A DNA stretch of 64,000 nt, from the NCBI RefSeq assembly GCF_007004545.3, contig NZ_CP045503.2:3690102-3754101 (forward strand). The letters run 5' to 3'. The stretch comes from Shewanella eurypsychrophilus (GTDB lineage: Bacteria > Pseudomonadota > Gammaproteobacteria > Enterobacterales > Shewanellaceae). The notes beneath the pieces were generated by a model. That model had not been told where the DNA came from, searched no databases, and saw nothing but the letters and a program-made list of their open reading frames with translations. Of this stretch, positions 1 to 10,410 are shown piece by piece. Made by a program: the position numbers and the translations under genes. The stretch's first letter is position 1. Every line of letters starts with the position of its first letter.

Positions 1-171
1 CATCACTTTCTCAAACGAGATAGTCATTGATAGTTAATAGCTAGATCACAGTTGAACCTCACTGTTCATGGGCCAATAACGTGAATCTTTCTGGGTGATT
101 GAGAAGTTCAATCTAAGCTTATTCTTGATTCTAAGAAGGCTACAAAAAAAGCTATAAAAAGGCTATAAAAA

Positions 172-1242
172 ATGAACATCATAGTAACTGGCGGAGCCGG
201 ATTTATCGGCTCTGCAGTCATTAGGCATATTATCAACAACACTCAAGACAGGGTGTTGAATTTAGACAAGCTGACTTACGCCGGAAACCTAACATCTGTT
301 GCTAGTGTTAGTTCATCACCACGATACCAATTTGTTCAAGCCGATATCTGTGACTACCAAACTGTCCAAAAAATATTTAGTGACTTTCAACCAGATTGTA
401 TTATGCATTTAGCCGCAGAGAGTCATGTGGATCGCTCCATAGATGGACCCGCTGAATTTATCCAGACAAATATTGTTGGTACCTATAATTTGCTTGAGGT
501 CGCCCGTCACTACTGGCAGCAGTTAGAAAGTGATAAAAAAGCAGCATTTAGATTTCACCATATTTCTACAGATGAAGTATTTGGTGACTTAGGCGATACG
601 GGTGCGCTTTTCACAGAAGAGACCCCCTATGCACCAAGTAGCCCTTATTCGGCGTCGAAAGCCTCATCCGATCATTTAGTTCAAGCCTGGCACCGAACAT
701 ATGGCTTACCGATTATCATGACAAACTGCTCAAACAACTATGGACCTTTTCATTTCCCTGAAAAACTCATTCCCTTAGTTATTATCAATGCCCTGCACAA
801 TAAGCCGCTTCCTATCTATGGTAAGGGTGATCAGGTACGTGATTGGCTCTATGTTGAAGACCATGCCAGAGCGCTCTATAGCGTGCTTACTACAGGAGCG
901 GTAGGACAAACGTACAACATAGGTGGCCATAACGAGAAAACGAACCTGGAAGTCGTTGAAACTATTTGTGATGTATTACAATCCTTAGTCGGTAAACCCA
1001 AAGAACACGCTCACTATCGAGAACTGATCACTTTTGTTGATGACCGACCAGGGCATGACTTACGTTACGCCATCGATGCGTCTAAAATCGCAGCAGACCT
1101 AAACTGGCTACCAACAGAGACGTTCGAAACGGGGCTAGAAAAAACCGTTCAATGGTATCTTGATCACCAAGAATGGTGGCAAGCTATTATGGACAACACA
1201 TATGCAATGGATCGCTTAGGTCTGATTAAAGGCAAAAAATGA
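172..1242 (+). CDS. rmlB: dTDP-glucose 4,6-dehydratase RmlB
   Basis: Converts dTDP-glucose to dTDP-4-keto-6-deoxyglucose, a precursor of deoxysugars in surface polysaccharides; cytoplasmic. The 356-aa protein has the family's normal length. It shows the NAD-binding TGGAGFIG motif at residues 6-13, the catalytic TDE triad at 133-135 and the extended-SDR YSASK motif (Tyr159, Lys163). The ATG follows a weak AAGG about 10 nt upstream. The stop overlaps the rmlA start (ATGA), so the two are translationally coupled. rmlC and rmlD do not follow in this window, so the final sugar is unknown. It could be rhamnose if those genes lie elsewhere, or another 6-deoxy sugar. Confidence 0.95.
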   Translation: MNIIVTGGAGFIGSAVIRHIINNTQDRVLNLDKLTYAGNLTSVASVSSSPRYQFVQADICDYQTVQKIFSDFQPDCIMHLAAESHVDRSIDGPAEFIQTNIVGTYNLLEVARHYWQQLESDKKAAFRFHHISTDEVFGDLGDTGALFTEETPYAPSSPYSASKASSDHLVQAWHRTYGLPIIMTNCSNNYGPFHFPEKLIPLVIINALHNKPLPIYGKGDQVRDWLYVEDHARALYSVLTTGAVGQTYNIGGHNEKTNLEVVETICDVLQSLVGKPKEHAHYRELITFVDDRPGHDLRYAIDASKIAADLNWLPTETFETGLEKTVQWYLDHQEWWQAIMDNTYAMDRLGLIKGKK

Positions 1243-2114
1243 AAGGTATTATATTAGCCGGAGGCTCAGGCACACGTTTATATCCAATAACAAAAGGAGT
1301 CTCTAAACAGCTGTTACCCATTTATGACAAACCTATGATTTATTATATTTTGTCTGTATTAATGTTAGCTAAAATAGATGAGATATTACTCATTACCACA
1401 CCGGAAGATCAGATAAATTTTAAGAAATTACTTGGAGACGGTAGTCATTTCGGCATTTCCCTTTCTTATGCTGTTCAGCCTAAACCAGAAGGCTTGGCAC
1501 AGGCATTCATCATAGGGGAAGAGTTCATCGGACAAGATGATGTCTGCTTGATTCTTGGCGATAATATTTTTTACGGACAAGGTTTTACAGAGAAAATCAC
1601 CCGAGCTAAGAGCAATAAAAAAGGCGCCACTGTATTTGCCTATCAAGTCAAAGACCCCTGCCGTTTTGGTATTGTTGAATTTGATGAAGCTTTCAACGTG
1701 TTAAGCCTAGAAGAAAAACCTAAGCAGCCAAAATCGAAATGGGCAGTAACTGGGCTTTACTTTTATGATAACCAAGTGGTCGACATAGCCAAAAAAGTAA
1801 AGCCTTCAGCAAGGGGAGAATTAGAGATAACCTGTATTAACCAGGCTTATTTTGACCGAGACCAATTATCAGTAGAACTTCTGGGCAGAGGCTTTGCATG
1901 GCTAGATACAGGTACCCATGACAGTCTCATTGAAGCTGGGCAGTTTGTTCAAACTATCGAACACAGACAGGGAATGAAAATCGCCTGTCTCGAAGAGATC
2001 GCATATCGTAACGGATGGTTGCAAAAAGAAGATCTGCTTGAACTTGCAAGACCTCTTGCTAAAACGGGATATGGAAAATACTTAACAGATATAGCAAATG
2101 GCAATATCCGCTAA
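1239..2114 (+). CDS. rmlA: Glucose-1-phosphate thymidylyltransferase RmlA
   Basis: Makes dTDP-glucose from dTTP and glucose-1-phosphate, the substrate for the upstream rmlB product. At 291 aa it has the full family length. The nucleotidyltransferase signature GGSGTRLYP is at residues 8-16, and the sugar-binding segment around EEKP and the [10 protein letters not shown] region are present. It overlaps rmlB by 4 nt, so the pair form an operon. It is the last plus-strand gene before the convergent minus-strand galU, with a hairpin between them. Confidence 0.95.
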   Translation: MKGIILAGGSGTRLYPITKGVSKQLLPIYDKPMIYYILSVLMLAKIDEILLITTPEDQINFKKLLGDGSHFGISLSYAVQPKPEGLAQAFIIGEEFIGQDDVCLILGDNIFYGQGFTEKITRAKSNKKGATVFAYQVKDPCRFGIVEFDEAFNVLSLEEKPKQPKSKWAVTGLYFYDNQVVDIAKKVKPSARGELEITCINQAYFDRDQLSVELLGRGFAWLDTGTHDSLIEAGQFVQTIEHRQGMKIACLEEIAYRNGWLQKEDLLELARPLAKTGYGKYLTDIANGNIR

Positions 2115-2150
2115 ATTAACTCACTAAAACTTGGATTGCCATTTCTTTAA

Positions 2151-2174
2151 ACCCCGAGTCCACTTCATCGGGGT
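2151..2174 (-). terminator. Hairpin between convergent rmlA and galU
   Basis: A perfect 7-bp inverted repeat, ACCCCGA and TCGGGGT, with a 10-nt loop lies in the 79-bp gap between the two convergent stop codons. On the minus strand it is followed by TTTAAAG, a weak U-tract. It fits a terminator for the galU operon, perhaps acting in both directions. Confidence 0.5.
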
Positions 2175-2193
2175 CATATCACTAAGGCTCTGT

Positions 2194-3081
2194 TCAACTA
2201 TTAGCTAACATTAATTCTAACTGTTCTCTAAACTCAACACCCAGTTTTTCATTTCTCAGACCATACTCAACAAAGGCGGTCATATAACCAAGTTTGTCAC
2301 CGCAATCATGTGCCTTTCCTGTCATATGGAAGGCCTCAACGGTATCGGATTCGATCAACATATCGATGGCATCTGTAAGTTGAATCTCATCCCCTGCACC
2401 TGCTGGCGTTCTTGCCAGAAGATCCCAGATCTTTTCAGATAAGACATAACGGCCAACAACAGCAAGATTAGATGGCGCCTCATCAAGAGCAGGTTTCTCA
2501 ACCATCTTAGTGATAGCCGTCGACTCACCAGCACACAGAGCAACACCATCACAATCGGCAATACCATACTTACTGACGTCTTCATCAGACACTGGTGAAA
2601 CCATGATCTGACTAGCCAAAGTAGACTTGTAGCGGCCAATCATGGCCGCTAAGTTATCACTGCTTTGGTTGGCTGTGTATTCATCTAAAATAACATCGGG
2701 TAAAACCACAGCAAAAGGATTATTGCCTATGCATGGTTTTGCACATAAGACTGCATGTCCAAGACCCTTAGCTTCCCCCTGCCGCACATGCATAATAGTC
2801 ACATCCTTGGGACAGATAGCCTGAACTTCATCTAACAACTGACGCTTAACCCGTTTCTCCAGAGTAGACTCGAGTTCATAAGAGGTATCGAAGTGGTTCT
2901 CGATAGCATTTTTACTGGCGTGAGTTACAAGCACAATTTCTTTGATACCCGCACTAACACATTCATTAACGATATACTGAATGAGCGGTTTGTCGACCAA
3001 GGGCAACATCTCTTTAGGTATCGCTTTAGTGGCAGGCAACATACGGGTACCAAGACCTGCAACCGGAATAACTACTTTCAT
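2194..3081 (-). CDS. galU: UTP--glucose-1-phosphate uridylyltransferase GalU
   Basis: Makes UDP-glucose, which the adjacent ugd oxidises to UDP-glucuronate; also used for other glycans. The 295-aa protein has the usual length and opens with the GalU-type nucleotide-binding motif [16 protein letters not shown] (residues 9-24). It also carries the [11 protein letters not shown] segment and a VEKP motif typical of the bacterial GalU family. It is the last gene of the minus-strand polysaccharide cluster, 91 bp after ugd, and a hairpin follows it. Confidence 0.95.
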   Translation of the reverse strand: MKVVIPVAGLGTRMLPATKAIPKEMLPLVDKPLIQYIVNECVSAGIKEIVLVTHASKNAIENHFDTSYELESTLEKRVKRQLLDEVQAICPKDVTIMHVRQGEAKGLGHAVLCAKPCIGNNPFAVVLPDVILDEYTANQSSDNLAAMIGRYKSTLASQIMVSPVSDEDVSKYGIADCDGVALCAGESTAITKMVEKPALDEAPSNLAVVGRYVLSEKIWDLLARTPAGAGDEIQLTDAIDMLIESDTVEAFHMTGKAHDCGDKLGYMTAFVEYGLRNEKLGVEFREQLELMLANS

Positions 3082-3172
3082 TTTAATCCTTAAACGAAAA
3101 GAGCTTAACTAAATTAAATTCATAACTCTGTTAAGCTCAATAAGAGGTCACTGTAATGACTATTGTAGTGAA

Positions 3173-4339
3173 TTAATCACTGCCAAAAAGATCCCTAGTG
3201 TAAATTTTATCAACAACATCGCTGAGTTCTTCAACCATACGGTTGGAAACAATAACATCTGACATCTGCTTAAACTCAGCAAGGTCTTTTACTACACGAG
3301 AGTGATAGAATTCAGCTTCGTCGAGTACAGGCTCATAAACAACAACCTCAATACCTTTCGCCTTAATTCGTTTCATGATCCCTTGAATAGACGACGCTCT
3401 GAAATTATCAGAACCGCTTTTCATGATCAGTCGATAGATACCGACGGTAGTAGGGTTTTTCTTAATTATTGAATCGGCAATAAAGTCTTTACGAGTGGAA
3501 TTGGCTTCAACAATGGCACTGATCAACGAGTTCGGTACATCAGCATAGTTTGCACGAAGCTGTTTAGTATCTTTAGGTAAACAGTAACCACCATAACCAA
3601 AAGAGGGATTGTTATAATGATTACCAATACGAGGGTCTAAGCCGACACCTTCGATGATCTGTTTGGTGTCTAGGCCATGGGTTTCCGCATAGGTATCTAA
3701 TTCATTAAAGTAAGCAACACGCATGGCTAAAAAGGTATTAGAAAACAGCTTAACCGCTTCGGCTTCAGTAGAGTCAGTGAACAGAATGTCAATATCAGAC
3801 TTAATTGCAGCATCCCCTAACAAGCTAGCAAAAACTCTTGCTCGCTCAGAACGCTCACCTATGATAATCCGAGATGGGTGTAAGTTGTCATATAACGCCT
3901 TACCTTCACGTAAAAACTCCGGCGAGAAGATAATGTTATCACACTCAAATTTTTGGCGAACTGATTCGGTATATCCAACCGGCACTGTCGACTTGATTAT
4001 GATCACCGCAGCAGGATTTATCTCTAGTACATCTTGAATAACAGCTTCAACAGAGGAAGTATTAAAAAAGTTAGTGACAGGATCATAATCTGTAGGCGTC
4101 GCTATCACCACATAGTCTGCACCTTGATAAGCATGTACTTTATCAACCGTAGCAACTAAATCAAGTGACTTATTGACTAAAAAATCCTCTATCTCATTAT
4201 CTGAGATAGGTGAAACCTGTTGATTAATGAGGTTAACTTTTTCATCGATAATATCAACAGCAACAACTTCATTATGCTGTGCAAGAAGCACCGCGTTTGA
4301 CAGTCCTACATAGCCTGTTCCAGCAATGGCAATTTTCAT
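3173..4339 (-). CDS. ugd: UDP-glucose 6-dehydrogenase
   Basis: Oxidises UDP-glucose to UDP-glucuronic acid with two NAD, giving an acidic sugar for the polysaccharide. At 388 aa it is the compact form of the family. Visible features are the Rossmann motif GTGYVG at 7-12, the SPEFLREG motif at 139-146 and the catalytic cysteine Cys253 in [13 protein letters not shown]. It sits between the acyltransferase gene and galU, so UDP-GlcA supply is encoded at the end of the cluster that presumably uses it. Confidence 0.95.
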   Translation of the reverse strand: MKIAIAGTGYVGLSNAVLLAQHNEVVAVDIIDEKVNLINQQVSPISDNEIEDFLVNKSLDLVATVDKVHAYQGADYVVIATPTDYDPVTNFFNTSSVEAVIQDVLEINPAAVIIIKSTVPVGYTESVRQKFECDNIIFSPEFLREGKALYDNLHPSRIIIGERSERARVFASLLGDAAIKSDIDILFTDSTEAEAVKLFSNTFLAMRVAYFNELDTYAETHGLDTKQIIEGVGLDPRIGNHYNNPSFGYGGYCLPKDTKQLRANYADVPNSLISAIVEANSTRKDFIADSIIKKNPTTVGIYRLIMKSGSDNFRASSIQGIMKRIKAKGIEVVVYEPVLDEAEFYHSRVVKDLAEFKQMSDVIVSNRMVEELSDVVDKIYTRDLFGSD

Positions 4340-4357
4340 AATTATTACTCAATAAAG

Positions 4358-6265
4358 TTAATTTAGCAGCTTAGTCAACTGGGGAACTAATAAACGGGCC
4401 CCCCATTCACTTAAATGATTATCATCGTAATAGTTAGGCCTTTCTCCGGTCGTACCGAAGCACCTATCATTCTTACAAAGGGATTGAGTTACATTAACAG
4501 TTTCAATGTTACAACTCGTTGACAGTTGCTCCAAAGCCTCTATAAAAACATGATTACGTTGTGAATATGAAGCCATACTGACGAAAGGAGCTTCGAAGTC
4601 TCCATCTAAAAGCATCCGAGCGACATTCTTAGGCATACTCATCGGAAATTCAGGAGTAGGAGTCATAAATATAACCCGACTATTATCGGCAATTGAGCAC
4701 CAAGTCTGTTCTAGAGCTTGATTAAAACCTTTCTGAAAACCAATGTTAGGATCATCTAGCGTTATTCGGGCGCCAGCTTCCTCTCCTAACTTACCGGATA
4801 TGTAGTAAGACCAACGATTAACAACCAGAATAGGGATATGAGGGTAGTTCTGTTGAATATTAGCCAGTTCATTATCGATGAATGAACGACAACTCTCAGC
4901 ATTACTATTATTTAGCGTCACACCTTTAATTGTCGGGCACCCAGCTTGAGCAATAAATAAAACTGACGAATCACTAGGCAAAGATTTTACAACAGCATTA
5001 ACCATAGTACTCGCATGACTATCTCCGATTAAAATAAGATCAGGTAAGGACTTTTCAGGACCATAAGTACAACGAGGAGATGATGTCGCCTTCTCACTTA
5101 AACAGCGGCCTTTTCTAGGTTCACGATTAAGAAACTCTTGGTCTGCAACAATAATGTTTTTAGCAAACCTTGACTCATAAGGCGCACCATTCACTAGGTA
5201 GATAGAGACAGTAACAACTAGCACTGTCACCAAAGAAACTAAGGAGTAGGAGGCTAATTTAAGACTATTGTTGAAGTTTTTAAAAGACTGCTCAATAAAT
5301 ATAAAAGATAGATACCCAAGCAGTAGTGAGATCACAATACCGAAAATTGCATGAATAGCTGATATTTCCCCAAAAGCTCTTACACATAGAACAGCTATAG
5401 GCCAATGCCAAAGATAAACAGAATATGAAATATTACCGAGTAAATTAAATGGCTTAAGTGAGAAAATACGTCCATCTTTATGATCTGCAAAAATAACTAA
5501 AAAAGTCGCTAGAACAGGCAACAAGGTCATTGTACCGGGCCATTGATAGCTTGAATCTACGAGGAAAATAGATGTGATCAGCCCAGTAATACCAATATAT
5601 GCCAGCATTGCTCGTGTAGATTTTGATGCTTTTAAAGGATATAGATAGGCGACTCCCCCAAGCAGCATCTCCCAAGATCGGCAAAGCAGGCTAAAATATT
5701 GAGAGCCGTCTCCGACATAATTGACAAATAAATTATAAAGAAACAAAGCTAATGTGAGCAAGAGCAAGGTCACTCTCAGTTGGGGAGCACCTACGAGCTT
5801 TTTAAACAGTAGAATCAATAGAGGGTATAAAATATAAAACTGCCACTCAATAGATAATGACCAAGTATGCAGAAGTAATTTTTCATGTGAAGCTGTATCA
5901 AAATACCCAGCTTCAGCTGAAAAAATAATGTTAGATAGAAATACCAAACTACTCGTAGCATGCTTGCCTAACTGCCGATACTCGGTTGGCAGAAGGATAA
6001 ACCAACCTATAATCACTAAACAAAGACACAGAAAAGCCAGCGCAGGAATGATCCGCTTTGCTCTTGAGATATAAAATTTAATGAGGCTAAAGCTACCGTG
6101 ATCAATCCCTTGAAAGATAATTTTTGTCATTAAGAAGCCTGAAATGACAAAAAAGATATCTACACCGGCAAAACCACCGGAAATAGCTGTCACTTCAAAA
6201 TGAAACAACAAAACGCTTAATACCGCAAAGCACCGTAAAAAATTTATATCATGCCTAAAGCTCAC
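4358..6265 (-). CDS. OafA/YrhL-type acyltransferase with C-terminal SGNH domain
   Basis: Predicted inner-membrane O-acyltransferase that adds acyl groups, probably acetyl, to polysaccharide sugars. The 635-aa protein has an acyltransferase-3 N-terminal half with about ten hydrophobic segments and the R-X10-H motif (Arg11, His22). A periplasmic C-terminal SGNH esterase-like domain follows, with GDSH near residue 415 and a terminal DDNH motif. This two-domain layout matches OafA and similar modifying enzymes. It starts 2 bp after the stop of the WecG-family gene, so the two are co-transcribed. The acceptor cannot be read from sequence. Confidence 0.88.
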   Translation of the reverse strand: MSFRHDINFLRCFAVLSVLLFHFEVTAISGGFAGVDIFFVISGFLMTKIIFQGIDHGSFSLIKFYISRAKRIIPALAFLCLCLVIIGWFILLPTEYRQLGKHATSSLVFLSNIIFSAEAGYFDTASHEKLLLHTWSLSIEWQFYILYPLLILLFKKLVGAPQLRVTLLLLTLALFLYNLFVNYVGDGSQYFSLLCRSWEMLLGGVAYLYPLKASKSTRAMLAYIGITGLITSIFLVDSSYQWPGTMTLLPVLATFLVIFADHKDGRIFSLKPFNLLGNISYSVYLWHWPIAVLCVRAFGEISAIHAIFGIVISLLLGYLSFIFIEQSFKNFNNSLKLASYSLVSLVTVLVVTVSIYLVNGAPYESRFAKNIIVADQEFLNREPRKGRCLSEKATSSPRCTYGPEKSLPDLILIGDSHASTMVNAVVKSLPSDSSVLFIAQAGCPTIKGVTLNNSNAESCRSFIDNELANIQQNYPHIPILVVNRWSYYISGKLGEEAGARITLDDPNIGFQKGFNQALEQTWCSIADNSRVIFMTPTPEFPMSMPKNVARMLLDGDFEAPFVSMASYSQRNHVFIEALEQLSTSCNIETVNVTQSLCKNDRCFGTTGERPNYYDDNHLSEWGARLLVPQLTKLLN

Positions 6266-6267
6266 TT

Positions 6268-7023
6268 TTACTTCCTTTTAAAAACTGAAACGATAGAATC
6301 ATACGCCAGAGAAAACAAAAACCTAGGGTATTGATTTAAAAGACGTTTAATCACATATTTATCATTAAATATTCTATATAACCAACGCAGGTGAAGCTGA
6401 TTAATTAAATCAGGGTAATACTGAACCCCTTCGGAGCTTTGATGCAAAAAACCACCACAGGTATAGATCTCTTTAATCCCTCCGAAAGAGTGCGCCTTTA
6501 GTTGTGCACCAAAGTGCTCCTGATATGGCGTACCCATACCACACACTACGTACTCAGCCCCTGTCTCTATGATCGTTTTAATGGCATTAAGTGTCTCAGC
6601 ATCATCAGAAAAATACCCATCCCGGTAACCTACAACGTTAAGATTGGGGTACTCTTGCTGAAACAGTGCCATCGTTTTAGCAATTTCATTGGGTTTAGCA
6701 CCAATAAAGTAAACAGCTGCTCTGGATTGATTTAATGTCTCCAAGAAGGTTTTTCCAAAAGATCCATAATCAAAGCTGACTCTTGGGACACGTTTATTTG
6801 CAATCAAGGAGAACGTTAGGCTGGAGACAATGGCATCACTATAAAAAACATCAACCTGTTCATAACAAGCAAAGTTATCCTTCAAAATCATATAAGAGTA
6901 TGGATTAACGAAGCTAATTAGCTTTGGCTGGCTCATATTCTCTAAAGAGCAATCCATTGAGCGAGTAAAACTTTCATTGATCTCTGGAGCTTGAATAACT
7001 TTATTGATAATTGGGTGCATCAT
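6268..7023 (-). CDS. WecG/TagA/CpsF-family glycosyltransferase
   Basis: Membrane-associated glycosyltransferase of the GT26 type, expected to add the second sugar (often a ManNAc- or ManNAcA-like residue) to an undecaprenyl-PP-linked intermediate. The 251-aa protein shows the family core around residues 120-180, including CGMGTPYQE, and the conserved C-terminal segment WLYRIFNDKY. The start could be the first or second Met. It lies between the GT2 and acyltransferase genes. The natural partner is the WecA-like transferase encoded at 31.3-32.3 kb. The sugar specificity is not determined. Confidence 0.85.
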   Translation of the reverse strand: MMHPIINKVIQAPEINESFTRSMDCSLENMSQPKLISFVNPYSYMILKDNFACYEQVDVFYSDAIVSSLTFSLIANKRVPRVSFDYGSFGKTFLETLNQSRAAVYFIGAKPNEIAKTMALFQQEYPNLNVVGYRDGYFSDDAETLNAIKTIIETGAEYVVCGMGTPYQEHFGAQLKAHSFGGIKEIYTCGGFLHQSSEGVQYYPDLINQLHLRWLYRIFNDKYVIKRLLNQYPRFLFSLAYDSIVSVFKRK

Positions 7024-7044
7024 TAAACCTGTGAGAATGTAAAA

Positions 7045-7974
7045 CTACCTTCGATTTTTCGCAAAAGTATATAGCTTATAGAATATGGATTTTGGCACTA
7101 ACAGAGCTAACATGCCCACAAAGCGATAAAAATCGACCTTTAGAAAGGAGGAGGACAGTAAAAGCCTCATTGCTGCTTTTTTATCACCTAAAACCAGATT
7201 GTTCTTCACGCAACTCATAACTGTGAGATGCATTAAATCTTTTAAACCTTTCTGCAGTTCGATTGGAACCTCGCCGTCGGCAAGCATAGTGTCAAATATC
7301 GCTAACTGAGGGGCCGGGACGATGACTTGATTCAAATCACATGCACTGCCCGACACTGTTAGATCGTAAAACACACAGCTTTGGGGATGAAACATAATCC
7401 GTGAGCGACAGGCAACTTTACTCCAGACAACTTGATCCTCTCCCATTTTCATACCTACAGGAAAACCAGCAATGTCGAGTAAAATAGCACGACGAATACA
7501 CACCGATGAAGCAGTAATAGGGAGGTCAGCATTAAAGCATGATGAAAAATAATCAGTGATATAACCAGGTTTACCCGGCATACCTTTCAGTTTTGCGGCG
7601 ATTACTCTTTTGTTTTCTACAAAAGAGTAATGGGTACAATATAAACCGGCAGTTTTATCTATGTTCATTAACTCAAAAATATTGGCAATAAAGCTAGCAT
7701 CCCAATAATCATCTGCATCAAGGAATGCGATAAATTCAGTGTTGGCATGCTCGATTCCAGTATTTCTTGCTACAGAAACCCCTTGGTTAACCTGCCTAAT
7801 CAATGTGACTTTTGGAAACCGTGACGCAACAATTTCGGCACTACCATCCGTTGAACCATCATCAACAATAATGATCTCATCAACGGCTATGGTTTGCTTC
7901 GCGATAGAGTCTATCGCCCGTTCAATGTATTGCGCCTTATTATACAGTGGTATCACTACAGAGATAGAGTACAC
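7045..7974 (-). CDS. Glycosyltransferase family 2
   Basis: Cytoplasmic-face GT-A glycosyltransferase that extends the lipid-linked repeat unit. The 309-aa protein begins with the GT2 hallmark SVVIPLYNKAQYIERAIDSI (residues 5-24), followed by IIVDDGSTDGS, the NQGVSVARN segment and the metal-binding FLDADDYW. The C-terminal third is less conserved and ends in a hydrophobic stretch. It starts 2 bp after the polymerase gene stops. Donor and linkage are unknown. Confidence 0.9.
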   Translation of the reverse strand: MYSISVVIPLYNKAQYIERAIDSIAKQTIAVDEIIIVDDGSTDGSAEIVASRFPKVTLIRQVNQGVSVARNTGIEHANTEFIAFLDADDYWDASFIANIFELMNIDKTAGLYCTHYSFVENKRVIAAKLKGMPGKPGYITDYFSSCFNADLPITASSVCIRRAILLDIAGFPVGMKMGEDQVVWSKVACRSRIMFHPQSCVFYDLTVSGSACDLNQVIVPAPQLAIFDTMLADGEVPIELQKGLKDLMHLTVMSCVKNNLVLGDKKAAMRLLLSSSFLKVDFYRFVGMLALLVPKSIFYKLYTFAKNRR

Positions 7975-7976
7975 AG

Positions 7977-9224
7977 CTAAGTCCTATCCGTCACTTTATG
8001 TGAAAAAATTAATGCTAAAGTAAATGCAAGCATAATAGATGAAGTGCCATTAAAAATAACATGTCCTGCGGTAATGGAATGAAAAAATATCAATGACAAC
8101 AATAAGACATAAAAATAATTACGAGTTTTGAATGCCTTGAAGACACCGACAAAGTAGGTAGCAATATATAGCAGGGGTATCATAACGCCATAAGAAAAAA
8201 AAAGTTCAAATAGATCATTTTCTAACAATTTTCTTGTGGTTAAAATGGCACTAGAAGGGTCAAGATACGCATAATATGCGCCTGCGCCGAACAAGAACCT
8301 GATCGCATGTAGCCCCTCCCAGTCAACAATATTAAAGGCATTAATGATGAACTTATCTCTCGAACTTGCAAGCAGAGTCCATTTATTGTCGATATGATTA
8401 AACTTATAGATGATATTTTCGAACACTGAACCGAGTAATTCTAATAGGGGAAAAAGCAGATAATAGGAGGTGACCAAGGCTAAGATAATCGACACAATCG
8501 GAAAAGAACGGCCTATCTTTAACAACAGGTAGATCATTCCTATAGCAAAAAAGATGAGCCCCCCTTTAGTTCCTATCAGTGCGGTGGTAACCAGCAACAA
8601 AAGAATATGGACAAGTTTAAACAGTTTTAACGTCTGTAAACGGTGAACTAAAATTAACGCACAGCTCCCCATAACGACACCTAAACCGTTACCAGAAACA
8701 AATAAGCCTCTTGTCGCAATACCCTTAGAATAATTACTGATATGGAAACCAGATAAGTAGGCGGTTAGCACTAGAATACTGATGATAGTGCCATACAAGA
8801 TAACCCAATACTCAATTTGATTTTTAGTCAGTAACCCTTTCCTGCAGATATCGACAAAGAATATAATACAAAAAGAGCAAAATATGACTTTTGTAGACAT
8901 CACAATGCCAAAGAGAAATGGTATTAACTCTCGATGGAACAGCGCAGAGACGCTTTCAATAAAAAGAAAATAGCAAAGAATAGTGATAGCAAGTAATTTG
9001 GCATAATGAGAACAGTATTTAAGTATCAAAAAAACAACAAAAATAGTCGCTATCAAACGCCCTAACTGAGAGGGCGAGCCTAAACTGCCATCCCCCATAA
9101 TGCCAAGTTTGAATAAAGCCCCCGATATATTATCGAAAAAAGGCAATAAAATAACATTCAACGCCAGAAAAAGCTGGAGATAACTGTACTTGAACCTTGT
9201 TGTGGCTAGGGCGATACTAGTCAT
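7977..9224 (-). CDS. O-antigen polymerase-like (Wzy-type) membrane protein
   Basis: Predicted polymerase that joins repeat units on the periplasmic side. The 415-aa protein is almost wholly hydrophobic, with about ten to twelve membrane segments and a larger hydrophilic loop near residues 255-320 that fits the Wzy periplasmic loop. Wzy proteins have little sequence conservation, so the call rests on topology, length and position between wzx, glycosyltransferases and the wzz/wza genes. It overlaps the GT4 gene by 8 bp. A ligase of the WaaL type is the main alternative. Confidence 0.7.
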   Translation of the reverse strand: MTSIALATTRFKYSYLQLFLALNVILLPFFDNISGALFKLGIMGDGSLGSPSQLGRLIATIFVVFLILKYCSHYAKLLAITILCYFLFIESVSALFHRELIPFLFGIVMSTKVIFCSFCIIFFVDICRKGLLTKNQIEYWVILYGTIISILVLTAYLSGFHISNYSKGIATRGLFVSGNGLGVVMGSCALILVHRLQTLKLFKLVHILLLLVTTALIGTKGGLIFFAIGMIYLLLKIGRSFPIVSIILALVTSYYLLFPLLELLGSVFENIIYKFNHIDNKWTLLASSRDKFIINAFNIVDWEGLHAIRFLFGAGAYYAYLDPSSAILTTRKLLENDLFELFFSYGVMIPLLYIATYFVGVFKAFKTRNYFYVLLLSLIFFHSITAGHVIFNGTSSIMLAFTLALIFSHKVTDRT

Positions 9225-10410
9225 CGAGTAAGTGCTTAGCTAGCACATCCCAGGAAAAGTTTTTAATCGCCAGTTGACGGCTAGATAACTGTAATTCATT
9301 CATTCTCTGTGGTGATGCAAATAACCCTTTTAGTTGTTCAGCGAGTTCAGTTGCACATAATTTATGTACAAAAACAGCTTCATCGGCAGATAACAGCTCA
9401 TTAGTCGCAGTGATCACATCTGGGCTTTTTTGAAAAGCGACAACAGGTAAAGCACACGCTAAAGCTTCAAGAATAGTCTGGCCTAACGGTTCATACACTG
9501 AGGTCATTAAAAAAGCATCGGCACTCTGGTAATAAGCTAAAGGGTTTTGTTGTACACCAGCAAACGTCACGCTACTCTCGAGTGAATACTCTGAGACTTT
9601 CAGCTGGTATAGCCCCTCCTCCTCTCCACCGCCAACGAGCACTAAGTGAAAACCTGGTAGGCTACGCATCGCTTCTAAAGCAAACACTATCCCTTTCGCA
9701 CTGACAAAACGTCCAACTATAAGCAACACGTGCTTATCCAGAGGTAAGCCAAGCTCTGCTTTAAGTGCGCTTTTCGCTGGCCCATCGAGGGGGCAAAACC
9801 TAGAAGTATCGACGCCAGGCTTTAACAGTGCCAAGGGTTTCTCATGAGTCAAACAAGCATTGACCTGTTGCTGCATGTTGTGACTAAATACGGCTAATTT
9901 GTCAGCTTGATTAAATGCCCTTTGTTGTATCCAAGTATGTAGATACCACTGTATTTTTTGCTTGACCCTACCCAGAAAACCACTTTGTTTAGAGAGGTTT
10001 TTGGCCGTATTTTGAAACTTAACAACACCAGGCAACAGATACGTGACAGACTTTAATCCAGCAATTTTTGCCATCACAGTAGTAGAGTGAAAACGACTAA
10101 TTGTGATCACAGGTGATGAGCTATGCTTTATCTTACGATATGCTTGCCACATAGCAAAGAAAGACAGTAGTCCTCTCACAGGCCTGAGATAAAGCGGAAG
10201 ATGAGAAAAACTTGAATAACGGTGTATATGTACACCGTCCAGGCTCTCATATTTAGCTAAAGAGCAAGCTGTAACACTGTTTACATCACTAACAACAACA
10301 TCCACATGATAACCCTGAGAAACGTAACTTAACGCCAAGTAACGTAAAGAGTTCTCAATACCACCTATATTGGGAAAGTATGCATTACTAGTGATCAACA
10401 CTGACTTCAT
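9217..10410 (-). CDS. Glycosyltransferase family 4 (GT-B)
   Basis: Retaining GT-B glycosyltransferase for repeat-unit assembly. The 397-aa protein has an N-terminal acceptor domain with the motif FPNIGGIENSLRYLA near residue 13. The C-terminal Rossmann domain has LIVGRFVSAKG and the nucleotide-sugar-binding EPLGQTILEALACALPVV (E-X7-E) around residues 320-340. It overlaps both neighbours by 4 and 8 bp, indicating tight translational coupling. The sugar transferred cannot be assigned. Confidence 0.9.
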   Translation of the reverse strand: MKSVLITSNAYFPNIGGIENSLRYLALSYVSQGYHVDVVVSDVNSVTACSLAKYESLDGVHIHRYSSFSHLPLYLRPVRGLLSFFAMWQAYRKIKHSSSPVITISRFHSTTVMAKIAGLKSVTYLLPGVVKFQNTAKNLSKQSGFLGRVKQKIQWYLHTWIQQRAFNQADKLAVFSHNMQQQVNACLTHEKPLALLKPGVDTSRFCPLDGPAKSALKAELGLPLDKHVLLIVGRFVSAKGIVFALEAMRSLPGFHLVLVGGGEEEGLYQLKVSEYSLESSVTFAGVQQNPLAYYQSADAFLMTSVYEPLGQTILEALACALPVVAFQKSPDVITATNELLSADEAVFVHKLCATELAEQLKGLFASPQRMNELQLSSRQLAIKNFSWDVLAKHLLDD